Source: a virus
IMG/VR virus record: IMGVR_UViG_3300026518_000006
Location: 1-64,000 of that record
Strand: one strand, 5' to 3'
Length of the DNA stretch: 64,000 nt
A program made the translations under genes and the position numbers. Under the pieces are notes generated by a model, which was not told where the DNA came from, made no database searches, and saw only the letters and a list, made by a program, of their open reading frames with translations. Each line of letters starts with the position of its first letter. Position 1 is the stretch's first letter. Of the stretch, positions 55,598-64,000 are shown in pieces.

Positions 55598-57922
55598 ATG
55601 GCAAGTGGTCACGGTGCTAATCGTAAATACAAACCGAGAAATTATAGTTACGAAGCGGTTGATAATCCTGTCGTTGATGCTTGGTATTTTTGGACTGATA
55701 GAAAAGAATGGAACAAAAGAAGAAGAGAAACTAACAGAAAATTAAAGCAGGGTAAACAGGACAGTTTTGCAAAAGGTTGGAATTCTATCAGTGAGTATGG
55801 ATTAAAAGCTACGCCTTGGGTTGCTCCAACAACAGCGTTAGACCCTACAAACAATGCTTCAATGGGCGAAAGAGCATTAGATTTAGCACTTACATTACCT
55901 ATGCTTAAACCATTAAAAACTTTGAAAGTAGGAAAAAGTGCGGTAAAAAATATAAGCAACTATAGTATGAAAGTTGCCGAAAAAACTTCACCTGCTGTAA
56001 AGGCAATCAAAAACTCAAAATATACAAATCAAGCCGTAAAGAAAATAAAAGAAGTTGCTAATACAGGTGCGAATAAAACTACTGAAAAAATACTGCAAGC
56101 TAAAGGTTTTAGCAAACAGGCTACTCAAAAATATGGAAAAAAACTATCTGAATTTATATCAAAAAAGGCAGGTAGTTATAAAAAAGCAAAAGAAATTAAG
56201 AAACTAGAAAAAGGTGCAAAACAATTAAAAAAAGGTAAAAAATCCTCACTTATAGGGAAGACGACAAAATATGGTATTTTGGGTGGAATAGGCTATGGAT
56301 TATATAGTGGCATCAGCGGGTTGTTTAATGGTGCTGTTGATGTTTTAGGAGGAAAAAGTGGTACTTTTGGATATCCACAAGGCGCAAGTGGTGCAGGTGG
56401 GAATGGTGGCTTCGGTGGTTTTGGAAGTTCAGGCAATTCAGCCAACTTTGGTATGGGGGCTGTTGGAGGGTATGTAGGTAGCAGATATGGTTTTAAACAA
56501 AATATGCGCTTTACCGATAAAAAACCTCTCACTGCTTTAAAAACAAATGCCTTAGAAGTTGGAAATCAAGCTAAATTGATTGGTAGTTGTTGTACTAATG
56601 ACCCACAAGAAAAGATAAAAATTCACGCTTTTAGAGATAAAGTTGAACATAGCTTAGAAATAATTGCTAAATCTGAAAAATCTGAGGCTGAATCATTAAA
56701 AAAAGCTACAAAGAAGAAGCAAAATGACCCACGATTTAAAAGACTGACAAGTAGTGTAATGGGAGCGGTTAAGTCCTTAGAAAAACAAATATCTTTAAAA
56801 AATATGGCAAAAGCAGTAGGTATAGGTATTATGGGGCTTTTAGGGGGTTGGGGTGTTCTTTGGCTTGTAGGTTTTGTTAAGCGAATGGGAGGGTGGTTTG
56901 GTCTGAAAAAGTGGCTCACAGACAGCATTATGTCTAAAGTTGAAAGTATGATGGATGCCTTAAAACAATGGTGGGAAGATAATGTTATCCCTATTGTTTG
57001 GTTAGTACTTGAGCAATTAGCAGTTGTTATGGAAAGTTTAGGGATAGATACCACTACTATCAGAACAGCACAAAAAAACTTAAATAACCCAACAGCTTCA
57101 GGTGGTGGCGGTGGTAGCCAACCATCTACGGTTCAACCCACACAAACCCCATCAGGTGTTACGCCCGCACCGAAACCATCGGGTGGTGGAAGTGGTGGAA
57201 GTGGAAAGTCACCATCAAAAACACCTATGATAAAGGTACCAACAGGAAATAGTGCCCCAATATCGGGCAAAATAGGAAGAGTCACAAGCGGGTATGGAGA
57301 AAGAAATATACACGGTAAGAAAGAATTCCATCACGGCATAGATTTATCCGCACCTATTGGTACACCTGTTCAATCAATAGATTACGGTATTGTTGTAGTA
57401 GCCGACACAAATCCAGGAGGAAGAGAGGGCAAATATGTGTCAATTTACAACCCAAGAACAAAGAAGAGAGTATCTTATATGCACCTTTCAAAGATATCGC
57501 CTGCTGTCCTAAAAGCATATAAAAACAAAACTGTTATTAAAGCAGGAGAAGTAATAGGTTGGAGTGGCGCAACAGGAACAAGAGTGACAGGACCACACAT
57601 TCATATTCAGGTTAAAAGCGGAAAAACAGGCGGTAAATTTATGAACCCACAGGCGTATGTAGATGAAGTTGCACCGTATAATACTGAACACCCAAATGAA
57701 GCATACTCTCAAGCTCACCCAGGAAGTAGCCCAATTCAGGCTAATAAAGCACCTAAAAAAATAAATCCCGCTCCAACAGGACAACATAGTGCGTTTATAT
57801 CTAAAGAAGAATTTGAGCTGTATAAAAAAAGTCAAGATGGTATAAATAAACATATAATGAATGTTGCTGTTACAGCAGGAACACAAGAAACAAAAAGTTT
57901 AAAACATACATTTACAGCGTAA
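55598..57922 (+). CDS. tape-measure/hub protein with M23 endopeptidase
   Basis: The 774-residue protein has a basic N terminus, helical and Gly-rich stretches with hydrophobic segments (GGIGYGLYSGISGLF near 230; GIMGLLGGWGVLWLVGF near 410), a Gly/Pro/Ser linker (about 500-550) and an M23/LytM domain with HHGIDLSAPIGTPV and GPHIHIQV, the paired zinc-binding H-x3-D and H-x-H. It should cut peptidoglycan cross-links during tail penetration. It occupies a tape-measure or hub position in the block. Confidence 0.75.
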   Translation: MASGHGANRKYKPRNYSYEAVDNPVVDAWYFWTDRKEWNKRRRETNRKLKQGKQDSFAKGWNSISEYGLKATPWVAPTTALDPTNNASMGERALDLALTLPMLKPLKTLKVGKSAVKNISNYSMKVAEKTSPAVKAIKNSKYTNQAVKKIKEVANTGANKTTEKILQAKGFSKQATQKYGKKLSEFISKKAGSYKKAKEIKKLEKGAKQLKKGKKSSLIGKTTKYGILGGIGYGLYSGISGLFNGAVDVLGGKSGTFGYPQGASGAGGNGGFGGFGSSGNSANFGMGAVGGYVGSRYGFKQNMRFTDKKPLTALKTNALEVGNQAKLIGSCCTNDPQEKIKIHAFRDKVEHSLEIIAKSEKSEAESLKKATKKKQNDPRFKRLTSSVMGAVKSLEKQISLKNMAKAVGIGIMGLLGGWGVLWLVGFVKRMGGWFGLKKWLTDSIMSKVESMMDALKQWWEDNVIPIVWLVLEQLAVVMESLGIDTTTIRTAQKNLNNPTASGGGGGSQPSTVQPTQTPSGVTPAPKPSGGGSGGSGKSPSKTPMIKVPTGNSAPISGKIGRVTSGYGERNIHGKKEFHHGIDLSAPIGTPVQSIDYGIVVVADTNPGGREGKYVSIYNPRTKKRVSYMHLSKISPAVLKAYKNKTVIKAGEVIGWSGATGTRVTGPHIHIQVKSGKTGGKFMNPQAYVDEVAPYNTEHPNEAYSQAHPGSSPIQANKAPKKINPAPTGQHSAFISKEEFELYKKSQDGINKHIMNVAVTAGTQETKSLKHTFTA
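57841..57848 (+). promoter_or_regulatory. internal late promoter-like TATAAATA
   Basis: Perfect late box inside the 3' end of the M23 gene, 83 bases upstream of the next gene. It could be a coding coincidence. Confidence 0.35.
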
Positions 57923-57931
57923 GGATAAATA

Positions 57932-58921
57932 ATGGCTACCAATACAGGAACACAAACGAAAACTTCTCAAAATCAATCAGCTATTGGCTACCAAGAAGAA
58001 TCGACTATGTTTAAATTTCCTTTCGATTTGAGTGAAGTTAGATATATGCAATTCAATTTTTTTGATGGAGTGAGTGGCGAGGATATCACTAATAAAATAT
58101 CTAATATAACAGCCAAAGCGATTTCTAAAAGTGAAAATACAAAAGAAGGTTATAAAGCTTTTGTTAAAAAGGCAAAAGATACATACAAAGAATATGGGTT
58201 AAAAGAGGGAGGTTTTATGGAGTTCTTAGACAAAACCCAAGAGAAAATAGATGACCCAACTAAACAGGAAGACTTAGAGTTGCCCGATGATGTGACTTCT
58301 AGAAGTGCTCTTGATAATGCAACTTTTGTAAACGCTATTTTTATGCCTTTGGTGAACAATTTGAGAGAAAGTATAAACCAAGGATATAACGCTGAAAATG
58401 GTGCACTTGCGTCTATGATGGGAGAATTAGAATCAAACAGCAAAATATCAGCTGTATCAAACTCATTATCTAACGCAGGTAAATTATTTGGAGCTAGAGT
58501 ATGGCAAAAAAACCCCGATTTTATTCAACAATATACAGGGTCAGCACTAAGAAGTTTTGTATTATCTTGGCAACTAACTCCAAATTCAAAAGATGAAGCA
58601 AAAGTTTTATTTGAAATTATTCGAATTTTTAAAAGAATGTCGTCTCCTATTAAGGCAGGTGGAGGTGTTTTTATAAAACCACCGTTATTTTGTAATATTC
58701 ATATAAACAACGAACATCTTCAGGACAGTATAAGAATGGATGAGATGGTTATTTCACAAATAAATGTTAATTATAGTGAGACAGGATATATGGAAACTTT
58801 CAAAGACGGAGTTCCAAAAGCAATTATGCTTGAAATGACTGTTAATGAAAGAAGAATGAAAACTGAAGAAGATTGGTCAACAGAATATGATTCTAGCAAC
58901 AGATTTTCTCAAAACTATTAA
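57932..58921 (+). CDS. baseplate tube cap/initiator, T4 gp48/gp54-like
   Basis: The 329-residue protein ends with a tube-like domain: YTGSALRSFVLSWQLTPNS, EAKVLFEIIRIFKRMSSPIK, IKPPLFCNIHINNE and ISQINVNYSETGYMETF. This matches the gp48/gp54 proteins (364 and 320 residues in T4), which sit on the hub and start tube growth. It precedes gp53 and gp27. Confidence 0.75.
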   Translation: MATNTGTQTKTSQNQSAIGYQEESTMFKFPFDLSEVRYMQFNFFDGVSGEDITNKISNITAKAISKSENTKEGYKAFVKKAKDTYKEYGLKEGGFMEFLDKTQEKIDDPTKQEDLELPDDVTSRSALDNATFVNAIFMPLVNNLRESINQGYNAENGALASMMGELESNSKISAVSNSLSNAGKLFGARVWQKNPDFIQQYTGSALRSFVLSWQLTPNSKDEAKVLFEIIRIFKRMSSPIKAGGGVFIKPPLFCNIHINNEHLQDSIRMDEMVISQINVNYSETGYMETFKDGVPKAIMLEMTVNERRMKTEEDWSTEYDSSNRFSQNY

Positions 58922-58933
58922 TAAGAGGTTATA

Positions 58934-59434
58934 ATGTATAATAAATGCTACTTATATGAAGAAAAAGTTTCTGAAGATAGCTACAAACTTAGAGACTACA
59001 CGTCATATTATTATGGTGGTATCACAAAAGAATTTGACAGAAATCCTGATTGGTTTTTTTATTTAGATGTTGATGACAACTTAAAAATTGAACAAATAGC
59101 TTATAAAGTATACGGCTCTGAAAACTATGCTGATGTGATTTTGGCTTGCAACCAAGAAGTGTTTTTATGGTCAATGCCGTACTCAACAGATATACTCCAA
59201 GAACAAAAAGAAGCTCTTGAAAAAATATTTTCCACAGAACTTGGTATTGGTGTTGGTGACGCTAGATTTGAAGATTTCCAAATATTTTTGGATTACATTG
59301 ATGAGGATGTAGAAAGAAGAAATACCAAAAAACGAAAGTTTAGATTGCCTAAAAAAGATAGTATAGACGATGTTATGAATTTAATAAGCAGTTATAGAAA
59401 AGGCAATAAAATAACACAATATGAGGAAGAATAA
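58934..59434 (+). CDS. 53: baseplate wedge protein, T4 gp53-like
   Basis: The 166-residue protein carries the gp53 LysM-like region DVDDNLKIEQIAYKVYGSEN followed by YADVILACNQEVFLWSMPYS. T4 gp53 (196 residues) joins wedges into the baseplate ring. The stop overlaps the start of the next gene. Confidence 0.8.
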   Translation: MYNKCYLYEEKVSEDSYKLRDYTSYYYGGITKEFDRNPDWFFYLDVDDNLKIEQIAYKVYGSENYADVILACNQEVFLWSMPYSTDILQEQKEALEKIFSTELGIGVGDARFEDFQIFLDYIDEDVERRNTKKRKFRLPKKDSIDDVMNLISSYRKGNKITQYEEE

Positions 59435-60606
59435 TGCCTGATTTAAGTGCGCACGATGTTTCTCCAACACTATCAGAGAGTGCTAAAATAAAAAACCTTT
59501 CTGTTATTATTAATGGGAAAGAGCTACGACCAAACAATATAGATGATTTAGAGATTGTTTTTGGGGTAGGTGGTAAAACAGGACATATAACTTTTCTTGA
59601 TGTTGATAACCTTAACGAGTTGGGCGCACTTATCCAAGGAGATATAATAATTTCTTATACTGATAGTTTGGGTGCATCATACAAAGAAGTATTTGCAATA
59701 GTGCAATCAAAAAATGCAAGAAATAAGTCAAGTGGAATTACAATCCAATTACAATTTGAGTCTTATATCACATACACATTAAAACAAACTTATCTTTCAT
59801 TGGGATTTAAAAACAAAACAATCGGTGAAGTTTTTGATGAGATTATGAAGAAGTTGGAATTACCTGTTGATATAGTAGAAAAAGAAGATTCTCACAAATT
59901 TGAGGGAATAGTTATACCGAAATCTATAAGTCTTTATGATTGGATGAATACAAAGATGAGCCTGATGAATATGGTTCTAATAGATACAAAAAAAGAAACA
60001 TCAATTGTATCAAAAGATTTGCTTGATTTCTCTAAACTCGATGAGCCTCAAGAAAGAGATTTCATACAAGGATTTAAAGGAGACAGACCTTTTCATAGTA
60101 TTCTTGAATTTAATGGTGATATTTCTAGCCGACAAAAACTTAATCAGGCACCTCCCACTCAAATAGAATATATTAAAGACAATGTATTGTCTTTGGTTAC
60201 TGAGGTAGTATCTTTGGAAACAGCATATGCCAGTCAAAAATTAAATGGGGGAGCAGGTGTAAAGGGTGCTAATATTGTAAATACATCCGCTTTCATTGGT
60301 CAAAAAACAGGTTCTCCTTTAGGGATAAATAAGAGACAAGGGCTTGATTATGATTATAGAGATGCCATAAATGAGAGTCAAGATGTATATATGATAGTAC
60401 AAGGAACAAATTTTGATAGATTATATACTAAAGTAAAGGTTAGTCTACACAGAACTGTTGATATTAAGGGTGGAGGTAAAGATGAAACTTTTAGTGGAAT
60501 ATTTGTTGTGACGAGATTTGTGGATAAAATAACAAGCGGTATATTTTATCAGAAACTAGTACTCCAAAGAAGTGACTTCGGAGAAGGAGACCCTAATGTT
60601 AAATAA
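59434..60606 (+). CDS. 27: baseplate hub protein, T4 gp27-like
   Basis: At 390 residues it matches T4 gp27 (391) closely in length. It has tail-tube-like beta domains (LEIVFGVGGKTGHITFLDVD) and FESYITYTLKQTYLSLGFKN with SISLYDWMNTKMSLMNMVL. The family forms the trimeric hub that holds the gp5 spike. The next gene overlaps its 3' end and is gp5-like. Confidence 0.8.
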   Translation: MPDLSAHDVSPTLSESAKIKNLSVIINGKELRPNNIDDLEIVFGVGGKTGHITFLDVDNLNELGALIQGDIIISYTDSLGASYKEVFAIVQSKNARNKSSGITIQLQFESYITYTLKQTYLSLGFKNKTIGEVFDEIMKKLELPVDIVEKEDSHKFEGIVIPKSISLYDWMNTKMSLMNMVLIDTKKETSIVSKDLLDFSKLDEPQERDFIQGFKGDRPFHSILEFNGDISSRQKLNQAPPTQIEYIKDNVLSLVTEVVSLETAYASQKLNGGAGVKGANIVNTSAFIGQKTGSPLGINKRQGLDYDYRDAINESQDVYMIVQGTNFDRLYTKVKVSLHRTVDIKGGGKDETFSGIFVVTRFVDKITSGIFYQKLVLQRSDFGEGDPNVK

Positions 60607-61450
60607 TATTTACCGATGTGTGGTAGAAGACAATAAAGACCCTAAATTTTTAGGTAGAGTTCGCATTAGAGTTGTCGGTGTACACGACAAAAGAGCAGAT
60701 TTAGTTCCAACAGATTGTTTGCCTTGGAGCGAAACGCTAAATCCTATTGATGGAGGAGGCGGTGGTGGTGTTGGTTCAAGCACCAATATTATCCAAGGTG
60801 TGTGGGGGTATTGTGTGCCTATGAACGAAGCACTTACTGAATTCCTCTTTATAGGTACTATGAATGGCAAAATGAACGAAATCCCAAAAGAAACAGATGA
60901 TGACGGCAATCCGATGGGGTTTAGAGACCCTGATGGAAACTTCCCACCAAAAGCAGGAGAAAGTACAAACAAATTAGCAAGAGGAGAGGCAAAAGAGGGA
61001 GTTACACAGGACAGAATTGAAGTAGAAGTTAATAAAACAAAATTTAAAGAGCCTGACGATACTGCACAAAACGCAAAATACCCAAATAATAAAGTTTATG
61101 AAGATTTGGCAGGAAATATTTTTGAAATAGATGGTACAAAAGGTAATGAAAGATTCAGATTACAACACTCTTCAGGTGCAAGAATTGAAATCAACAAAGA
61201 CGGAATAATAACTATTTCATCAAAATCTGATATGTTTATTAAGGGAAGTTTAATTGTGGATGGCACAATAAACATCAATGGAAATATTACTACCAATAGT
61301 GATATTCTTGCGGTAGGCAATGTTACAAGTAAATCTAATATATATTCTGAAGGAGATGTATTTGGCGATTCAAAAGGCACAAATATAAGTCTTGTTAACC
61401 ATAAACACACAGGAAATGATGGAGCCCCAACTTCTCCACCGCTTCCTTAG
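60596..61450 (+). CDS. 5: tail spike/hub protein, gp5-like without lysozyme domain
   Basis: ATG 60596 (MLNNIYRCVVEDNKDPKFLG) behind GGAGAAGGAG is preferred over an upstream in-frame start. An OB-fold (RVRIRVVGVHDKR, DCLPWSE) is followed by a Gly-rich loop and a spike domain (FEIDGTKGNERFRLQHSSGA, then IEINKDGIITISS) ending NHKHTGNDGAPTSPPLP. T4 gp5 has a lysozyme domain between OB-fold and spike; here there is none. The neighbouring M23 protein probably supplies wall cutting. Confidence 0.8.
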   Translation: MLNNIYRCVVEDNKDPKFLGRVRIRVVGVHDKRADLVPTDCLPWSETLNPIDGGGGGGVGSSTNIIQGVWGYCVPMNEALTEFLFIGTMNGKMNEIPKETDDDGNPMGFRDPDGNFPPKAGESTNKLARGEAKEGVTQDRIEVEVNKTKFKEPDDTAQNAKYPNNKVYEDLAGNIFEIDGTKGNERFRLQHSSGARIEINKDGIITISSKSDMFIKGSLIVDGTININGNITTNSDILAVGNVTSKSNIYSEGDVFGDSKGTNISLVNHKHTGNDGAPTSPPLP

Positions 61451-61465
61451 CAGTATAAAGTATTT

Positions 61466-61503
61466 ATCGGTTTAGACATACTCTGACCCTCATAAATACT
61501 TTA
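61466..61503. other. long-loop inverted repeat after the gp5 gene
   Basis: TAAAGTATTTAT and ATAAATACTTTA are 12-base perfect complements separated by roughly 33 bases, between the gp5 stop and the small minus-strand gene. It might act as a terminator for both directions. Boundaries are approximate. Confidence 0.4.
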
Positions 61504-61521
61504 AATGGTTTTAAACGGCAT

Positions 61522-61683
61522 TTACGCCTTATTCTTTATGTATTTTAACAATTCCTCTGAAGCTTCTATTATACTACCCCAATAAAAAATGGTGTCAACA
61601 AGTTTGTTTTTATTATTAAGATACTTTCCTTCTATTAAAACACTTGCTTTTCCATCTACTTCATTTATACAATATTTTATCAT
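61522..61683 (-). CDS. small antisense-oriented gene, 53 aa
   Basis: On the minus strand ATG 61683 is preceded by GGGAGAAATA. The product MIKYCINEVDGKASVLIEGK reads as a strand-rich half then a helix (IIEASEELLKYIKNKA). It is flanked by plus-strand baseplate genes and looks like an inserted accessory gene. Function unknown. Confidence 0.6.
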   Translation of the reverse strand: MIKYCINEVDGKASVLIEGKYLNNKNKLVDTIFYWGSIIEASEELLKYIKNKA

Positions 61684-61752
61684 TATTTCTCCCAACAAAT
61701 CTTTTATATTTGGTATAATACATTTATATTTTTAAACTATTATAAAATCACT

Positions 61753-61760
61753 TATAAATA
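61753..61760 (+). promoter_or_regulatory. late promoter TATAAATA
   Basis: Perfect late box 22 bases upstream of the gp25-like gene. Confidence 0.7.
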
Positions 61761-61782
61761 AGAAAAATAAGGAGATTAATTT

Positions 61783-62193
61783 ATGTCATATTATACTGAT
61801 ATAGTTCCGAAAACCAATGAAGAAGATGTTGTAGGATATAAACTAATCCACGATATAGACGCTGTTAAAAATTCACTAATAAACCTTTTTACAATAAGAA
61901 AAGGCGAAGTTCCAGGAAAACCTTGGTTGGGTAGCCCTTTAACCCCATACCTATTCGACAATATTGGTTTTTTTGAAGAAAAAGCAATACAAACCGCTTT
62001 TAAAAATACAGTAGCATTATACGAACCTAGAGTTGATATTCAGTCACTTAGAGTGGTGGCATCGCCTGAATACAATAGAATAACTGTTACTATAAAGTTT
62101 TATGTATTAATAAATAACACAAAGACTTTTGAAAACCTTAGATTTTCATTAGCCCATAACGAAATGACAAGTATCGTCACAAGACACGCATAA
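61783..62193 (+). CDS. 25: baseplate wedge protein, T4 gp25-like
   Basis: The 136-residue protein matches gp25 (132 in T4) with DIDAVKNSLINLFTIRKGEV and PWLGSPLTPYLFDN, then YEPRVDIQSLRVVASPEYNR. gp25 links the wedge to the sheath. It starts the block continuing with gp6. Confidence 0.92.
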   Translation: MSYYTDIVPKTNEEDVVGYKLIHDIDAVKNSLINLFTIRKGEVPGKPWLGSPLTPYLFDNIGFFEEKAIQTAFKNTVALYEPRVDIQSLRVVASPEYNRITVTIKFYVLINNTKTFENLRFSLAHNEMTSIVTRHA

Positions 62194-62203
62194 AGGAAAA
62201 CAA

Positions 62204-64000
62204 GTGAGCACAAACGAAAATATCGTAAAAGAAACTATACCTTTTACACAAAATGAGCTTGAACTAGAAGTTAAAAGACTACTACTTTCAAAAGGGCTAA
62301 CAGACATATTATATCCAGGTTCCACCGTAAGTCAATTGTCTGATGTAATGACCTACTTAGTCCACGCATTAAACACCAACACCGCTATAAACCTACAAGA
62401 AGTCATTTTACCTTTAGCTTCTAAAAGAATGAATGTACTTTTTGGTGCAAGACAACTTGGTTATGAGGCTGTACAAAAAACATCATACAGATATAAATTA
62501 AAAGTCCAAATTCGTGAGCAATTGGATGAAAATGGAGACCCTTTATTGGGTGACTTTAGAGTCCAAATTCCAAAATATACTGAGTTTACATCAAACGGAA
62601 ATACCTATTATTATCTTGGGGAAGACATTGATGTTGTAACTAACAATCAAGAAAGATTTGGTATAGAAATTGAGCTTGAAGTTAAAGAGGGAAAATTAAT
62701 CAGATATGATGATAATGAACTCCTAAGATTTAGAGCTTTTAATGTTGTTGATAAAAACGGAGATATAGTAACTAAGCAGAATTATCTTATTCCTTTTAGA
62801 GATATTGAAGAAAACGGATTGGAAGTATTTCTAACTTATGTTGATAAGTATGGTACAACAGTAGAGAAAGAGTTGTGGACTAAATCTGACCAATTCTTAA
62901 TCGATAGTTCATTTGACTACCAAAAAAGAAAATATATAAGATTGGAGAACTTTTTCTTACAATTCCCTATCATATTCTTTGAGATTGGGGGTTATGGAAA
63001 TCCCATTAGACTCAACACTTTGATAGAGGTAAATGCCCTGATATCAAAAGGTGCTGATGGAAAAGCAGGAGATGTATTCGAAGTTGTAGACCCACTTTTA
63101 AAAGAGCAGATATCGGTATCTCCTGGGGTTATTGTGCACTATGGTAGTAATGAGGAGCATATAGAAAGTATTAAAGAAAATGCCCCTATATTCCATAATA
63201 CTGCCAACCGTGCAGTGACAGCACTAGATTATGTTGCGTTAAGTCAAAGACACGAAGCTGTAAAATTAGCTTCTGTTTGGGGAGGGGAAGATGAAGTATC
63301 TAACCGTTTTGCCAATGTGTTGTTTAGTTTTACTCCTGAAAGAACTCAAAGAGTATTTTTGTCTACTGACCCAAATAAAGACTATAATTTACCTGATGAA
63401 AACTATGCCTTAAATGTTCAATATGATTTACAATACCTGCCAAGAAGACCAAAAATTCCTGACATCCAAGACCCAAATGCGTTTGGTGTGCCACCAAAAC
63501 CAACCAACCCTGATTGGATTCCACTACCATCTAACTATATGGAAAAACCTGACACTTGGGTTACAGGATTAACAGCAGAACCAACACCAGTAGTAAACCC
63601 CGGAGCAGGTCCTCAGTTCACTTGGATTCCTGAAAGAGACGCTTATAACCACGACAGTGCTTATCCAAACCCATTTCCTAATGGTTTGACTTTCCCTACA
63701 GATTGGGTTGAGAATCCTAATATTGATGAGCTTTATTTGTCTGACCCGACTAATCCTGATTGGGCTACACCTGAAGAAAAGGCTGTAATTAAAAATCAGA
63801 AGCAAAGTCAAGCATACGAAATTTACAAAGCACTTTCATTTGAAGTTGATGAGTTCGGAAATCCACTTTCTACTTGGACACAAGAACTAGAGGATAAAGA
63901 TAAAGAATGGTTTGCTAATGGTGGTGCTCCAATATACAGAGATTATATAAGAAGACAAGATGCCATTGATTATATCCAATGGAGAAGAGATACAACTATA
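62204..64000 (+). CDS. 6: baseplate wedge protein, T4 gp6-like (3' partial)
   Basis: GTG 62204 behind AAAGGAAAACAA opens a frame that runs past the window end (599 codons visible). It begins STNENIVKETIPFTQNELEL with ILYPGSTVSQLSDVMTYLVH, and has RAVTALDYVALSQRHEAVKL in the baseplate-J-like core. Order after gp25 and length support T4 gp6 (660 residues), the dimeric inner wedge protein. A Pro-rich insert (about residues 415-500) is an addition. Confidence 0.85.
   Translation, partial: MSTNENIVKETIPFTQNELELEVKRLLLSKGLTDILYPGSTVSQLSDVMTYLVHALNTNTAINLQEVILPLASKRMNVLFGARQLGYEAVQKTSYRYKLKVQIREQLDENGDPLLGDFRVQIPKYTEFTSNGNTYYYLGEDIDVVTNNQERFGIEIELEVKEGKLIRYDDNELLRFRAFNVVDKNGDIVTKQNYLIPFRDIEENGLEVFLTYVDKYGTTVEKELWTKSDQFLIDSSFDYQKRKYIRLENFFLQFPIIFFEIGGYGNPIRLNTLIEVNALISKGADGKAGDVFEVVDPLLKEQISVSPGVIVHYGSNEEHIESIKENAPIFHNTANRAVTALDYVALSQRHEAVKLASVWGGEDEVSNRFANVLFSFTPERTQRVFLSTDPNKDYNLPDENYALNVQYDLQYLPRRPKIPDIQDPNAFGVPPKPTNPDWIPLPSNYMEKPDTWVTGLTAEPTPVVNPGAGPQFTWIPERDAYNHDSAYPNPFPNGLTFPTDWVENPNIDELYLSDPTNPDWATPEEKAVIKNQKQSQAYEIYKALSFEVDEFGNPLSTWTQELEDKDKEWFANGGAPIYRDYIRRQDAIDYIQWRRDTTI

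Noticed and set aside
56293-57886. Minus-strand ORFs of 79-143 codons opposite the M23 gene
   Set aside because: Pro- or Cys/Phe-rich shadows of a long, domain-supported plus-strand gene.
1-64000. Genome-wide reassignment of a stop codon
   Set aside because: TAA, TAG and TGA all end well-supported genes here, and each also appears as an internal stop in a different accessory gene, which fits local nonsense mutation better than recoding.

Overview
This window is part of a large, strictly lytic-looking, AT-rich T4-type myovirus genome. The evidence is a family B DNA polymerase of the gp43 type, a contractile sheath (gp18) with tail tubes (gp19), a run of baseplate genes recognisable as gp26/51, gp48/54, gp53, gp27, gp5, gp25 and gp6, a gp4-type head-completion nuclease, and T4-style late promoters (TATAAATA). 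Early promoters are classical TTGACT-17-TATAAT and ribosome binding sites are AAAGGA-type. This suggests a Gram-negative, low-GC host. Campylobacterota would fit the base composition and the poly-C tract, but the sequence does not prove a host. No terminase, portal or capsid gene is in the window, so the genome extends beyond it.

Layout. 1-5.2 kb: a plus-strand train of small early accessory genes, most ending in the same short C-terminal tail (about -PEYFI). 5.2-8.9 kb: late minus-strand genes (GH19 endolysin, small membrane protein, gp4 nuclease, two unknowns) around two tailed plus-strand genes. 8.9-14.6 kb: ParM-like actin, methyltransferases, HD hydrolase, the first leucine-rich-like repeat gene, and small genes behind near-identical early promoters. 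14.6-18.2 kb: a late operon including a P-loop protein whose Walker A loop is split by an intein. 18.2-26.4 kb: tailed genes and pseudogenes, the second repeat gene, an SF2 helicase, a lipoprotein and a ParB-like protein. 26.5-36.9 kb: metallophosphoesterase, ClpP-like protease, N-formylglutamate amidohydrolase family protein, acetyltransferase-like protein, DNA polymerase, methyltransferase and a membrane protein. 37.0-39.6 kb: the third repeat gene, capsid-targeted proteins and a PD-(D/E)XK-like nuclease. 39.6-42.9 kb: an RNA-rich island with tRNA genes, tRNA fragments and two HNH endonucleases. 42.9-48.2 kb: two methyltransferases and five consecutive genes with capsid-targeting-like N termini. 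48.2-48.6 kb: alternative RNA hairpins and two more tRNAs. 49.2-64 kb: tail sheath, tail tubes and baseplate.

Two classes of accessory gene can be separated from the sequence alone. One class sits behind early promoters and ends in a shared C-terminal tail; about 26 proteins or broken proteins do so. The other class begins with a short T4-like capsid-targeting sequence (such as MTLSEIFNEA or MFKELFAEA), mostly behind TATAAATA late promoters, and is probably packaged in the head and delivered with the DNA. The tailed genes also show repeated breakage by homopolymer indels and nonsense codons, a C10-A8 tract, and 13-bp tandem arrays made of the tail codons. These sorted gene classes and their regulatory cassettes are the most novel content of the window.
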